Source: Saprospiraceae bacterium | GTDB taxonomy: Bacteria; Bacteroidota; Bacteroidia; Chitinophagales; Saprospiraceae | Assembly: GCA_020630045.1 (NCBI GenBank) | Contig: JAHDCE010000150.1 | Location: 1-8,475, forward strand | Direction of reading: 5' to 3' | DNA length: 8,475 bases | Shown here: positions 1 to 6,481 of the stretch, piece by piece | How the letters are laid out: each line of letters starts with the position of its first letter | How positions within the stretch are numbered: position 1 is the stretch's first letter | Program-made: the position numbers and the translations under genes | The notes under the pieces: model-generated | What the model saw: only the letters and a program-made list of their open reading frames with translations | What the model was told of the DNA's origin: nothing | The model's database searches: none

Positions 1-677
1 CCTTACCGGCCATCGAAGGTGTGGTTCGAACTTGGCAGGAACAGTATAAGGAATTGGGTAACCTTGAAGGAATCAATCATGTCCAGATATTTGAAAACAA
101 AGGAGCGATTATGGGATGTAGCAATCCGCATCCGCATGGACAAATATGGGCGCAATCATCCATCCCGGGAGAAGCATTGAAAAAAGGGATTCGACAGTCA
201 GAATATTATCTGGAAAAACGGCGGAGTTTGCTTGGGGATTATTTGTCGCAAGAGTTGGAGAAAAAAGAACGCATCATCCAAGAGAATGAGCATTTCGTCT
301 CCTTGGTTCCGTTTTGGGCGATTTGGCCTTATGAAACGATGATCGTCCCCAAGCAGCAGATGTCCCATATCGGGGAGATGGATCGTGTACAAGTATCGGC
401 TTTCGCCGAAATATTGAAAGATTTGACCTTGCGGATGGATGATATTTTCAATTGTTCGTTCCCTTATTCATCTGGTATTCATCAAGCACCTACAGATGGG
501 CGTTCGCATTCGGAATGGCATTGGCACATGAGTTTTTATCCGCCCTTGCTCCGTTCCGCTACAGTGAAGAAGTTCATGGTGGGATATGAAATGTTCGGAA
601 ATCCGCAAAGAGACATCAGTGCCGAACAAGCGGCGGCAAAAATCAAAGCTTGCCAAGGATTGCTCAAATACACATAA
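1..677 (+). CDS. galT: Galactose-1-phosphate uridylyltransferase, C-terminal two thirds (5' end outside window)
   Basis: The enzyme exchanges UMP between UDP-glucose and galactose-1-phosphate in the cytoplasmic Leloir pathway. The frame is open to the left edge (first whole codon at base 3, reading LPAIEGVVRTWQEQ), so the GTG at 21 is internal. About 224 residues are present and roughly 120 are missing compared with the usual ~345. The catalytic HPH triad, whose second His is uridylylated in the family, is in GCSNPHPHGQIWA at 108-146. The second half has the family's VPFWAIWPYET stretch, the GIHQAP histidine (about 474-491) and the HWHMSFYPPLLRSATVKKF block (about 519-575), which carries the late metal and substrate histidines. 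No expected residue is missing in the visible part. A HEPN-like gene follows 10 bases after the stop and is probably co-transcribed. The identification is firm; whether the missing N-terminal part has the zinc cysteines cannot be seen. Confidence 0.96.
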   Translation, partial: LPAIEGVVRTWQEQYKELGNLEGINHVQIFENKGAIMGCSNPHPHGQIWAQSSIPGEALKKGIRQSEYYLEKRRSLLGDYLSQELEKKERIIQENEHFVSLVPFWAIWPYETMIVPKQQMSHIGEMDRVQVSAFAEILKDLTLRMDDIFNCSFPYSSGIHQAPTDGRSHSEWHWHMSFYPPLLRSATVKKFMVGYEMFGNPQRDISAEQAAAKIKACQGLLKYT

Positions 678-687
678 ATGACCTGAC

Positions 688-1152
688 ATGGATATCATCA
701 AAGGAGTGAAGAAAGATATCGCCTTCCGGCGGATGTTGGAAAAAACTTGTACGGAGCAGCCGGATATGTCTTTAAAAGATTTTATTGCTTCCTTGCCGGA
801 AAAAGGTGAGGAACTTGCCCCCTCCCCTTCTCTAATCGTGCTACAATTATATGGGCTGATCGTTTTTCCTTGGGAAAAATGGAAAAGGGATTTGAAGAGA
901 AAAAATGAATTGAAGAAAATCGACCCGTTTGAATGGGGAAGGTTCCGCATTTTGAATTTACCTAGGAAAATGGCGGGAAAAAAAATACGGTTGGATTTTG
1001 TGTTGGAAAAATTGCGGAATGCCATCGCCCATGCCCAAATCGGATACCGTGAAAAAGACGGCTTTATTTTTAGGGACAAAGACGGCACCGCCTTGTGTTT
1101 CGACAAGGAGGAACTCAGGAGGTTTACGGAATCATTGGCTGCTTTTGGATAA
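688..1152 (+). CDS. Small HEPN-domain protein, putative ribonuclease (pEK499_p136-like)
   Basis: This 154-residue protein is predicted soluble and cytoplasmic. I see no signal peptide; a short hydrophobic stretch (LIVLQLYGLIVFPW, about 49-62) looks like a buried helix rather than a membrane span. The key feature is LRNAIAHAQI, in which R110, N111 and H115 form an exact RNxxxH motif, the catalytic signature of HEPN ribonucleases and toxins. After it comes a predicted beta-hairpin (GFIFRDKDGTALCFD, 125-139) and a C-terminal helix, an order I associate with the pEK499_p136-type HEPN family. That family assignment is from memory and tentative. The ATG lies 10 bases after galT without a Shine-Dalgarno sequence, as is normal in Bacteroidota; the next Met (residue 16) would remove conserved-looking helix. 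No MNT nucleotidyltransferase or other antitoxin gene is adjacent, so a toxin role is not shown. It could also be an inactive RNA-binding relative. Confidence 0.72.
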   Translation: MDIIKGVKKDIAFRRMLEKTCTEQPDMSLKDFIASLPEKGEELAPSPSLIVLQLYGLIVFPWEKWKRDLKRKNELKKIDPFEWGRFRILNLPRKMAGKKIRLDFVLEKLRNAIAHAQIGYREKDGFIFRDKDGTALCFDKEELRRFTESLAAFG

Positions 1153-1327
1153 AACGTATTACGGTCAAAACGGATTGGTATTATTTGTGTCTCAATCCTA
1201 AACGCTTGTTCAATCTTTTTCTTCGAATTCTCATTACGGGCCATCATTCATGGGTCATGGTTTTCCCTGCATTCGCAATATTTCTATCTTTGTCCGGATT
1301 GCTAAATTTCCAATCAATGAAACGCTG
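1153..1327 (+). promoter_or_regulatory. Intergenic leader with probable Bacteroidota promoter for the double ddl gene
   Basis: The 175 bases between the HEPN-like gene and the ligase gene contain no credible gene. At 1285-1292 lies TATCTTTG, an exact match to the Bacteroidota sigma-70 -7 element TAnnTTTG. The -33 TTG element is weak: only a T-rich run near 1261-1264 is at suitable distance. Transcription from here would begin near 1298 and give a leader of about 30 bases before the ATG at 1328. This supports the later start codon of the ligase gene. I see no hairpin terminator for the upstream pair, so read-through is also possible. Confidence 0.5.
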
Positions 1328-4051
1328 ATGATTAAGGTAGGAATCATATTCGGAGGACCATCTAGGGAACGGGAAATTTCATTTGCCGGCGGGCGTACCG
1401 TATATGACAATTTGGACAAATCGTTGTTTGAAGCTGTTCCCATTTTTGTGGACAGTTTGAAGAATTTCATCTTGTTAGATTGGCAATACCTGTACAAAGG
1501 AACCATCCGCGATTTTTATCCACCGGTGAGTTCATTACCCGCTTCACCGCATGGCTTCCAAGTTTATGTAGAAAGTCTGTTTCCCTTGTCGGAAAATGAG
1601 TTGGACGAGATGATTGGAAAGGTCGGACGGAAGTTGTCTTTAGAAGAGTTGTCGGAAGTGATGGATATCGCATTTTTGGCGCTTCACGGAGAATATGGCG
1701 AAGACGGACAAATCCAAGGAATTTTGGATGGTTTGGATATACCTTTTACCGGAAGTGGTATCCGTGCCTGTACGATTGGTATGGACAAGGCTTTTCAAAA
1801 AAAAATGATGGATGCCGGCGGATTCGCTACTCCCGCTGTAGAGGTGTTGACTAGGGAGCAGTGGTGGTCCGGTAAATCTCCCTTGGAACATTATGAGTTC
1901 GCCAAGGAGAAAATCGGGTTTCCTATGGTCATCCGACCGGCCAACCAAGGATCATCCATAGGCGTATCGATCATTGACGAAACGGAAGGAGTCGAGGGCT
2001 TCGAACGTCTTGTGGATGCGGCATTTTTCCGGAAGGAAATATTCAAAACCGAATGGGATGAACTAGGAGAAGAAGGAAAAGTCGATTTCATGCGTGAATT
2101 GACGGATATCCGAAGCGGACTCGGGTTTCCTCTTGTCGCGGACTTCGATTTGAAGTCGGATGGAAGCGAACGGGAAGCATCGACCACTTATTATCATCCG
2201 GAGCAGTTGTTGTTTGATTTGGATGTATTTTTCAAGCGGCATTCATATAATATTTATGTGGCTTTGGAAGCAGTGCAAACCGAGCAAAGGGTCATTTTGG
2301 AAAGCTTTATCGAAGGCAAGGAATTTTCTTGTATCGTCTTGCGTCAAGATGACGGAACGGTGACCGCACTCCCTCCTACAGAAATCGTAAAAGGAAAAGA
2401 AGTATTTGATTATCGCTCTAAATATTTGCCTGGACTTTCAAGAAAAATCACGCCCATCGAACTTCCGGACGAAGCGATTGAAGCCATCCGCAAGGAATGT
2501 GTTCGACTGTTCGAATATTTGGAATTCAATGTGTATGCGCGGATTGATGGTTTTTATGGAAACGGGGGAGAAATATTTTTGAACGACCCCAATACGACAT
2601 CCGGCATGATGCCTTCGTCATTCTTTTTTCATCAGGCGGCGGAAATCGGATTGAATCCGAGTCGTTTTTTGACTTTCCTGATTCGCAACTCTGTCAAGGA
2701 ACGGATGCAGACCCGGATGCGAAACACATTACAAGAAGTCCGATTCCAAGAACGATTGGATGCGAATATATTGGCTTTGCAATTTGAGGCCAAGGAGAAA
2801 AAACGCATCGCCGTCATCATGGGCGGTTATTCGTTCGAGCGTCATATTAGCGTAGAAAGCGGAAGGAATATTTTTGAAAAATTGGCTAGCTCGGACAAAT
2901 ACGAGCCCATTCCTGTATTCTTGACGGGCGACTCTGAGAATTATGACTTGTATCAAATACCGATTAACCTTTTGCTCAAAGACAATGCGGATGATATCCG
3001 GGATAAGGTTTTATCTTTCAAGAAGCACCCTATTGTCGAAGGCATCAAGGAAGAATGCGGGGCGTTGACAAAAAAGTACGCTTCCAGTCATATGGTTTTT
3101 GAGCCCGTACTTTTGTCCTTCGAAGCTTTGGCGGAACAAGTGGACGGGGTATTCATCGCTCTACATGGACGTCCGGGAGAAGACGGGGATATCCAGCAAA
3201 AATTGGAAAAGGTCGGGTTGCCCTATAATGGTTCGGGACACAATTCGTCCAGTATCACCATTAATAAGTACGAGACTTTACAAACCTTGAAACAACACGG
3301 TTTTACCGTAACGGAACAGTACTTGAGCCGGCAATCGGATTTTGAGGCGGATGCTTCGGCGGAGATGGATAAAATCGAGGGCATGTTCCCTTATCCCTTT
3401 ATCGTAAAACCCGTGGACGACGGTTGTAGTTCTGCGGTAAAGATGATAAAAAATAGAAGCCAACTGGATATTTTCCTTCAGACCATGTACCGTGATTCGG
3501 AGGAAATATCAGCCGATGCCAGAACGACTTTAGGTCTAAAATTCAACGAGGAATTTCCTAGGAAAGATGTGGTATTGGTAGAAGCCTTGATTCAGGCGGA
3601 AGGCGCGCATCATTTCCTAGAAATAACGGGTGGAATGTTGACCCATCACCAGGAGGATACGAGAACCTATGAGGTGTTCGAACCATCGGAAGCATTGGCT
3701 ACGGGAGAAGTCCTTTCACTTGAAGAAAAGTTCTTGGCGGGAGAAGGACAAAATATCACCCCGGCGAGATTTTCGAAAGACCCCAAGGCCTATTCCGCTA
3801 TAGCGGAACAAGTAAAAGATACATTGAAACGAGCTGCCAAAATCCTTGACGTGAAGGGATATTGCCGTATCGATGCATTCGTGCGCATCCGTGAGAATCA
3901 TGATGTGGAAACGGTGATTATTGAAATCAATTCCCTTCCGGGAATGACACCGGCCACTTGTATATTCCACCAGTGCGCCATAAATGGTTATAAGCCTTAT
4001 CAATTCATTGACCAAATATTAGAATTCGGATTCCATGAGCGAAGAAATTAA
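1328..4051 (+). CDS. ddl: Tandem fusion of two D-alanine--D-alanine ligase-like ATP-grasp enzymes
   Basis: The 907-residue cytoplasmic protein is about three times a normal Ddl (300-370 residues) because it holds two complete copies, about 1-490 and 491-907. Ddl joins two D-alanines with ATP for peptidoglycan stems. Copy 1 has GGPSRERE (Glu14), HGEYGEDG (120-127), RPANQGSSIG (203-212), KYLPG (Tyr366), RID (405-407) and NDPNTTSGM (419-427). Copy 2 has GGYSFER (Glu504), HGRPGEDG (613-620), KPVDDGCSSAV (694-704), KFLAG (Phe802), RID (847-849) and EINSLPGM (866-873). Deviations from the family are Arg203 for the ATP Lys and Asp420 for the metal Glu in copy 1, and Cys700 for catalytic Ser and Phe802 for Tyr in copy 2. 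Copy 1 also carries an insert of about 75 residues after RPANQGSSIG. I chose the ATG at 1328 because GGPS then sits as in normal Ddl and a -7 box lies at 1285; the in-frame ATG at 1250 would lie upstream of that promoter. The stop overlaps the PASTA gene by 17 bases. Which reaction each half performs is unknown. Confidence 0.9.
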   Translation: MIKVGIIFGGPSREREISFAGGRTVYDNLDKSLFEAVPIFVDSLKNFILLDWQYLYKGTIRDFYPPVSSLPASPHGFQVYVESLFPLSENELDEMIGKVGRKLSLEELSEVMDIAFLALHGEYGEDGQIQGILDGLDIPFTGSGIRACTIGMDKAFQKKMMDAGGFATPAVEVLTREQWWSGKSPLEHYEFAKEKIGFPMVIRPANQGSSIGVSIIDETEGVEGFERLVDAAFFRKEIFKTEWDELGEEGKVDFMRELTDIRSGLGFPLVADFDLKSDGSEREASTTYYHPEQLLFDLDVFFKRHSYNIYVALEAVQTEQRVILESFIEGKEFSCIVLRQDDGTVTALPPTEIVKGKEVFDYRSKYLPGLSRKITPIELPDEAIEAIRKECVRLFEYLEFNVYARIDGFYGNGGEIFLNDPNTTSGMMPSSFFFHQAAEIGLNPSRFLTFLIRNSVKERMQTRMRNTLQEVRFQERLDANILALQFEAKEKKRIAVIMGGYSFERHISVESGRNIFEKLASSDKYEPIPVFLTGDSENYDLYQIPINLLLKDNADDIRDKVLSFKKHPIVEGIKEECGALTKKYASSHMVFEPVLLSFEALAEQVDGVFIALHGRPGEDGDIQQKLEKVGLPYNGSGHNSSSITINKYETLQTLKQHGFTVTEQYLSRQSDFEADASAEMDKIEGMFPYPFIVKPVDDGCSSAVKMIKNRSQLDIFLQTMYRDSEEISADARTTLGLKFNEEFPRKDVVLVEALIQAEGAHHFLEITGGMLTHHQEDTRTYEVFEPSEALATGEVLSLEEKFLAGEGQNITPARFSKDPKAYSAIAEQVKDTLKRAAKILDVKGYCRIDAFVRIRENHDVETVIIEINSLPGMTPATCIFHQCAINGYKPYQFIDQILEFGFHERRN

Positions 4052-4880
4052 ACCGGGATTGCCCAAAAGGATATTTTTATTTTTGACCAGTTGGATATTC
4101 TGGCGGAACATATTGATGATGGTCGCCGTTTCGGTCATCATGTATTTTATGTTGTTTCAGATGTTGAAATGCGGAACGAATCACAAGCAGTCGTATGAGG
4201 TTCCCAATTTTGTAGGCATGCCTTTGGACGATGTCTTGGATGAGGCGGACAAGAGGGGATTTCACTTTAATATCGAAGTGACCGACTCCATGTTCATCAA
4301 GGATCAACGTAGAGGCATTGTCTTGAGTCAAACGCCGGATCCGGAAGCACGAGCCAAAGATGATCGGACGATTTATTTGACCATCAATAGTTTTACACCG
4401 CCCCAGATTGATGTTCCTCCGATCAAATATGGTGTCCCTGTTAAAAACTTGATGTCTCGACTGGAAGGTTTCGGACTGGTGCCTGTGATTGTGGAGAAAC
4501 GTTTTGGTTATCCTCCGGGAACATTAGTGGAAGCTAAATATAATGGTAAGGTTATCGTGAGTAGGAATGTGGAATTCAAGCCTTTCCAAGTTCCTTCCGG
4601 ATCGAAAATAGAATTGGTGGTATTGGAGGAATCGAATGCCGGCAATACGGATATACCGGATTTGGTGTGTAAAACCTACAGCGAAGCGATGTTCCAATTG
4701 AAAAGCGGGCATCAATTATCCTTGGGTTCTATCTCAATTGATGCTTCTGTAAAGGATACGGCCAACGCCTTTGTTTGGCGACAGTTGCCTCCTTATGAGC
4801 CGGGCCGCCCCATTCGTATCGGGGAACAGATCGATATCTTTTTGACACAGAATCCACCTACGAATTGTCCAAGTAGATAA
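4035..4880 (+). CDS. Membrane-anchored protein with three PASTA domains
   Basis: This 281-residue protein has a short positively charged cytoplasmic N-terminus, one membrane span (about 24-44, ILMMVAVSVIMYFMLFQML) and a periplasmic part made of three PASTA-type repeats. PASTA1 is about 54-118 (VPNFVGMPLDDVLDEADKRG), PASTA2 about 122-197 and PASTA3 about 203-272 (IPDLVCKTYSEAMFQL). PASTA domains of Ser/Thr kinases and penicillin-binding proteins bind peptidoglycan fragments or beta-lactams. Here there is no kinase or transpeptidase domain, so the protein is probably a cell-wall sensor, scaffold or regulator. The start lies within the last codons of the ddl fusion (17-base overlap), so translation is probably coupled; a later Met would cut into the membrane segment. 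PASTA2 is more divergent than the other two. A ddl-PASTA neighbourhood is, as I recall, common in Bacteroidota, usually followed by an rluD-like gene. Here the neighbour is instead a convergent HlyD-type gene. Confidence 0.88.
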   Translation: MSEEIKPGLPKRIFLFLTSWIFWRNILMMVAVSVIMYFMLFQMLKCGTNHKQSYEVPNFVGMPLDDVLDEADKRGFHFNIEVTDSMFIKDQRRGIVLSQTPDPEARAKDDRTIYLTINSFTPPQIDVPPIKYGVPVKNLMSRLEGFGLVPVIVEKRFGYPPGTLVEAKYNGKVIVSRNVEFKPFQVPSGSKIELVVLEESNAGNTDIPDLVCKTYSEAMFQLKSGHQLSLGSISIDASVKDTANAFVWRQLPPYEPGRPIRIGEQIDIFLTQNPPTNCPSR

Positions 4881-4886
4881 CATCTA

Positions 4887-6203
4887 TTATCCTTCTTGTT
4901 TTTTATCGGCTTTAAACAAATGGACGAACCTGTCGAATATCCGTTCGATGAATCGGCGGCTTTCGGTTTTTATTTCGGCGATACCGGGTAGTTCTTGTTT
5001 AAATTTCAGTTCCTTACCGAATGTGGTCAGGAGTCCTTTGGGAAGGGCGACGTCCACTACATATTTGTGGTCAATGGGCAGGTGTGAAATACTTTCTACC
5101 TCACCTTTTACAATACCGAATTCCGAGCTGGGGTAATCGAATAATTTGATATTCACTTCTTGGCCGACTTTGACTTTGCCAGAGCCTTTGGTGGGTAATT
5201 CGATGCGACCTACTATTTCTTTTTTTTCCGCTACGATGGCTAAGATGTTTTCCCCTTCGGAAACGATTTGTCCTTCATTGTATTCAGTGTAAAACGAAAC
5301 CTTGCCATCTACCGGAGAAGTTACTAGATATTTGTCTTTCCATTCTTCAATACCTGCCAATAATGCATTGATGCTTCCTTGTAGCTGAAGGAGCCTGGAG
5401 TTGATTCCGCTGACAGTTCCTCTTTGGATATCAAGTTTTTCTTTTTCGTAGGTTTCAATCCTGATTTTCGCTTCTTCGACTTTTTCTTTTTGTGTTTCCA
5501 CTTTGGCCGGAAGGCCATCACATGTAGTTACGATTCTGCGATAATCCTGATAGGTGAATATATTGATTTGATATCCTTCCCAATACCTTTTCTTCCTTGC
5601 GGGACATTCATACAATTGCCTGTCCAATAGTTGTCTTTTACGCTCAGCGTCTTCTACGACTTTCCTTTGAGCACGAATCAGGGCTTGTAGTTGTTCAACT
5701 TGTTTTTTATTGAGACCAGAGTTGGTTCTTGATCGATAATTGTTGTAGTCTTTTAAAAATTCCATGTATGGAATGCCTAAAGTCCCGAGTTGTAATCCAT
5801 CATCTTTTTTGAAGAATGAGTTCCTGACTCCCGGGGCTTGTTGCAGTTGTTTCAGTTCAGCTTCTAGGGCAAGGATATCGGAGTATCGCCCGTCTTCTCC
5901 TCCTAGGGTCATCAGGAGGTCTCCCCGCTTGACGATTTGTTTGTCTTCTACAAAGATCTTGTCTAAATGACCATCTAAAGTAGCGGTGATGGGCATGGGT
6001 GGGCTTGGTGTGGTGACTAATATTTCCGCCCCCACTTTATCAGTGGATTCGAAAAAATAGGACAAGGCCAACATGGCCAACAAGACCAATAAGACAATTA
6101 CCGTCCCCCAGCGCACGATCCATTTGGGTGGAGTTCCCAAAATTTCTTGCACCTCGTCGCTACGGAGTTGAATGTCTTCGTGTTCTTCCCTTTTTTCACT
6201 CAT
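4887..6203 (-). CDS. HlyD-family membrane fusion (periplasmic adaptor) protein
   Basis: The 438-residue protein has a charged cytoplasmic N-terminus, one membrane span (about 31-51, GTVIVLLVLLAMLALSYFF) and a periplasmic body. The order is typical of HlyD adaptors: first half lipoyl domain (about 60-101, TLDGHLDKIFVEDKQIVKRG), a long alpha-helical hairpin rich in Glu, Lys and Gln (about 105-290), second lipoyl half (TSPVDGKVSFYTEYNEGQIV, 295-314), a beta-barrel (about 327-400) and the family's C-terminal PGIAEIKTESRRFIERI segment (406-422). Such proteins link an inner-membrane ABC transporter to an outer-membrane TolC-like channel for export of peptides or proteins. No transporter or channel gene is in the window: the gene upstream is terminated separately and the one downstream is convergent. 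The ATG at 6203 is preceded by a -7-like box ending 4 bases before it. Two cysteines (200 and 228) in the hairpin could form a disulfide. The substrate is unknown. Confidence 0.88.
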   Translation of the reverse strand: MSEKREEHEDIQLRSDEVQEILGTPPKWIVRWGTVIVLLVLLAMLALSYFFESTDKVGAEILVTTPSPPMPITATLDGHLDKIFVEDKQIVKRGDLLMTLGGEDGRYSDILALEAELKQLQQAPGVRNSFFKKDDGLQLGTLGIPYMEFLKDYNNYRSRTNSGLNKKQVEQLQALIRAQRKVVEDAERKRQLLDRQLYECPARKKRYWEGYQINIFTYQDYRRIVTTCDGLPAKVETQKEKVEEAKIRIETYEKEKLDIQRGTVSGINSRLLQLQGSINALLAGIEEWKDKYLVTSPVDGKVSFYTEYNEGQIVSEGENILAIVAEKKEIVGRIELPTKGSGKVKVGQEVNIKLFDYPSSEFGIVKGEVESISHLPIDHKYVVDVALPKGLLTTFGKELKFKQELPGIAEIKTESRRFIERIFDRFVHLFKADKKQEG

Positions 6204-6207
6204 ATTA

Positions 6208-6215
6208 CAAAAATA
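6208..6215 (-). promoter_or_regulatory. -7-like box (TATTTTTG) just upstream of the HlyD gene
   Basis: Read on the minus strand, TATTTTTG matches the Bacteroidota TAnnTTTG element. It ends only 4 bases before the ATG, so transcription from it would give a leaderless or nearly leaderless mRNA. No TTG is present about 20 bases further upstream, which weakens the call. Confidence 0.3.
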
Positions 6216-6400
6216 GCATATTCAAATATTTTGCCGGGTAATTAAATTTATCATCATTCCCTAATTACAGAAGATGCCCCTTAAACGTAGCTACGGCTAT
6301 GCTTTGCGGCGAATGCCTCGTCTATTCCCAGAGTAACGATTTGTCTTCTATACAAAAAATTTCGTGATAACATCTAGAACTTATTCAAAAATAGTTTGCA

Positions 6401-6438
6401 ATAAAACAGCGGCCCCGTCGATAAATCGACGGAGCCGC
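6401..6438 (-). terminator. Rho-independent terminator of the T9SS surface-protein gene
   Basis: On the minus strand, GCGGCTCCGTCGAT and ATCGACGGGGCCGC form 14-base arms (6425-6438 and 6409-6422) with one A-C mismatch and a tiny loop that would open to about four bases. A T-rich tail (TGTTTTAT, complement of 6401-6408) follows directly. It lies about 45 bases after the stop codon at 6482, as expected for the end of this transcript. It separates that gene from the HlyD gene. Confidence 0.82.
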
Positions 6439-6445
6439 CCCAATA

Positions 6446-6461
6446 TTCCGCCTCAGCGGAA
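6446..6461 (-). other. Small hairpin between stop codon and terminator
   Basis: TTCCGC and GCGGAA form a perfect 6-base stem around a 4-base loop. It lacks a T-tract of its own and lies between the surface-protein stop codon and the main terminator. It may protect the mRNA 3' end or be a chance structure. Confidence 0.4.
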
Positions 6462-6481
6462 CTACATTTCAGGTTGTATCC

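Larger units (their letters stand above)
6204..6481. other. Intergenic region with repeat-like GC-rich block
   Basis: This 278-base gap separates two minus-strand genes. It holds the -7-like box (6208-6215), an AT-rich stretch (about 6216-6270), a GC-richer block at about 6270-6340, the terminator (6401-6438) and a small hairpin (6446-6461). The GC-richer block contains the palindrome CGTAGCTACG (6286-6295) and stands out in composition from the AT-rich flanks. It can be read as a 20-codon ORF (6274-6336), but nothing shows it is translated. I find no further gene here. Confidence 0.55.

Noticed and set aside
21..677. GTG at 21 as the true start of galT
   Set aside because: The frame is open upstream and the preceding residues match GalT, so the gene is simply cut by the window edge.
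468..1247. 259-codon minus-strand open frame opposite galT and the HEPN-like gene
   Set aside because: It lies antisense to the conserved end of galT and to the RNxxxH protein, is rich in Ser, Phe and Lys of low complexity, and shows no recognisable motif. It is a shadow frame.
1250..1327. N-terminal extension of the ligase from the ATG at 1250
   Set aside because: The 26 extra residues have no Ddl similarity, and the probable promoter at 1285-1292 lies inside them; the ATG at 1328 gives the normal family N-terminus.
1153..1327. A riboswitch or terminator in the gap before the ligase gene
   Set aside because: No stable hairpin with a T-tract and no recognisable aptamer core was seen.
6274..6336. 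20-codon plus-strand ORF in the intergenic region
   Set aside because: Very short, Arg-rich, without ribosome binding evidence or conserved partner; more likely part of a non-coding repeat-like block.
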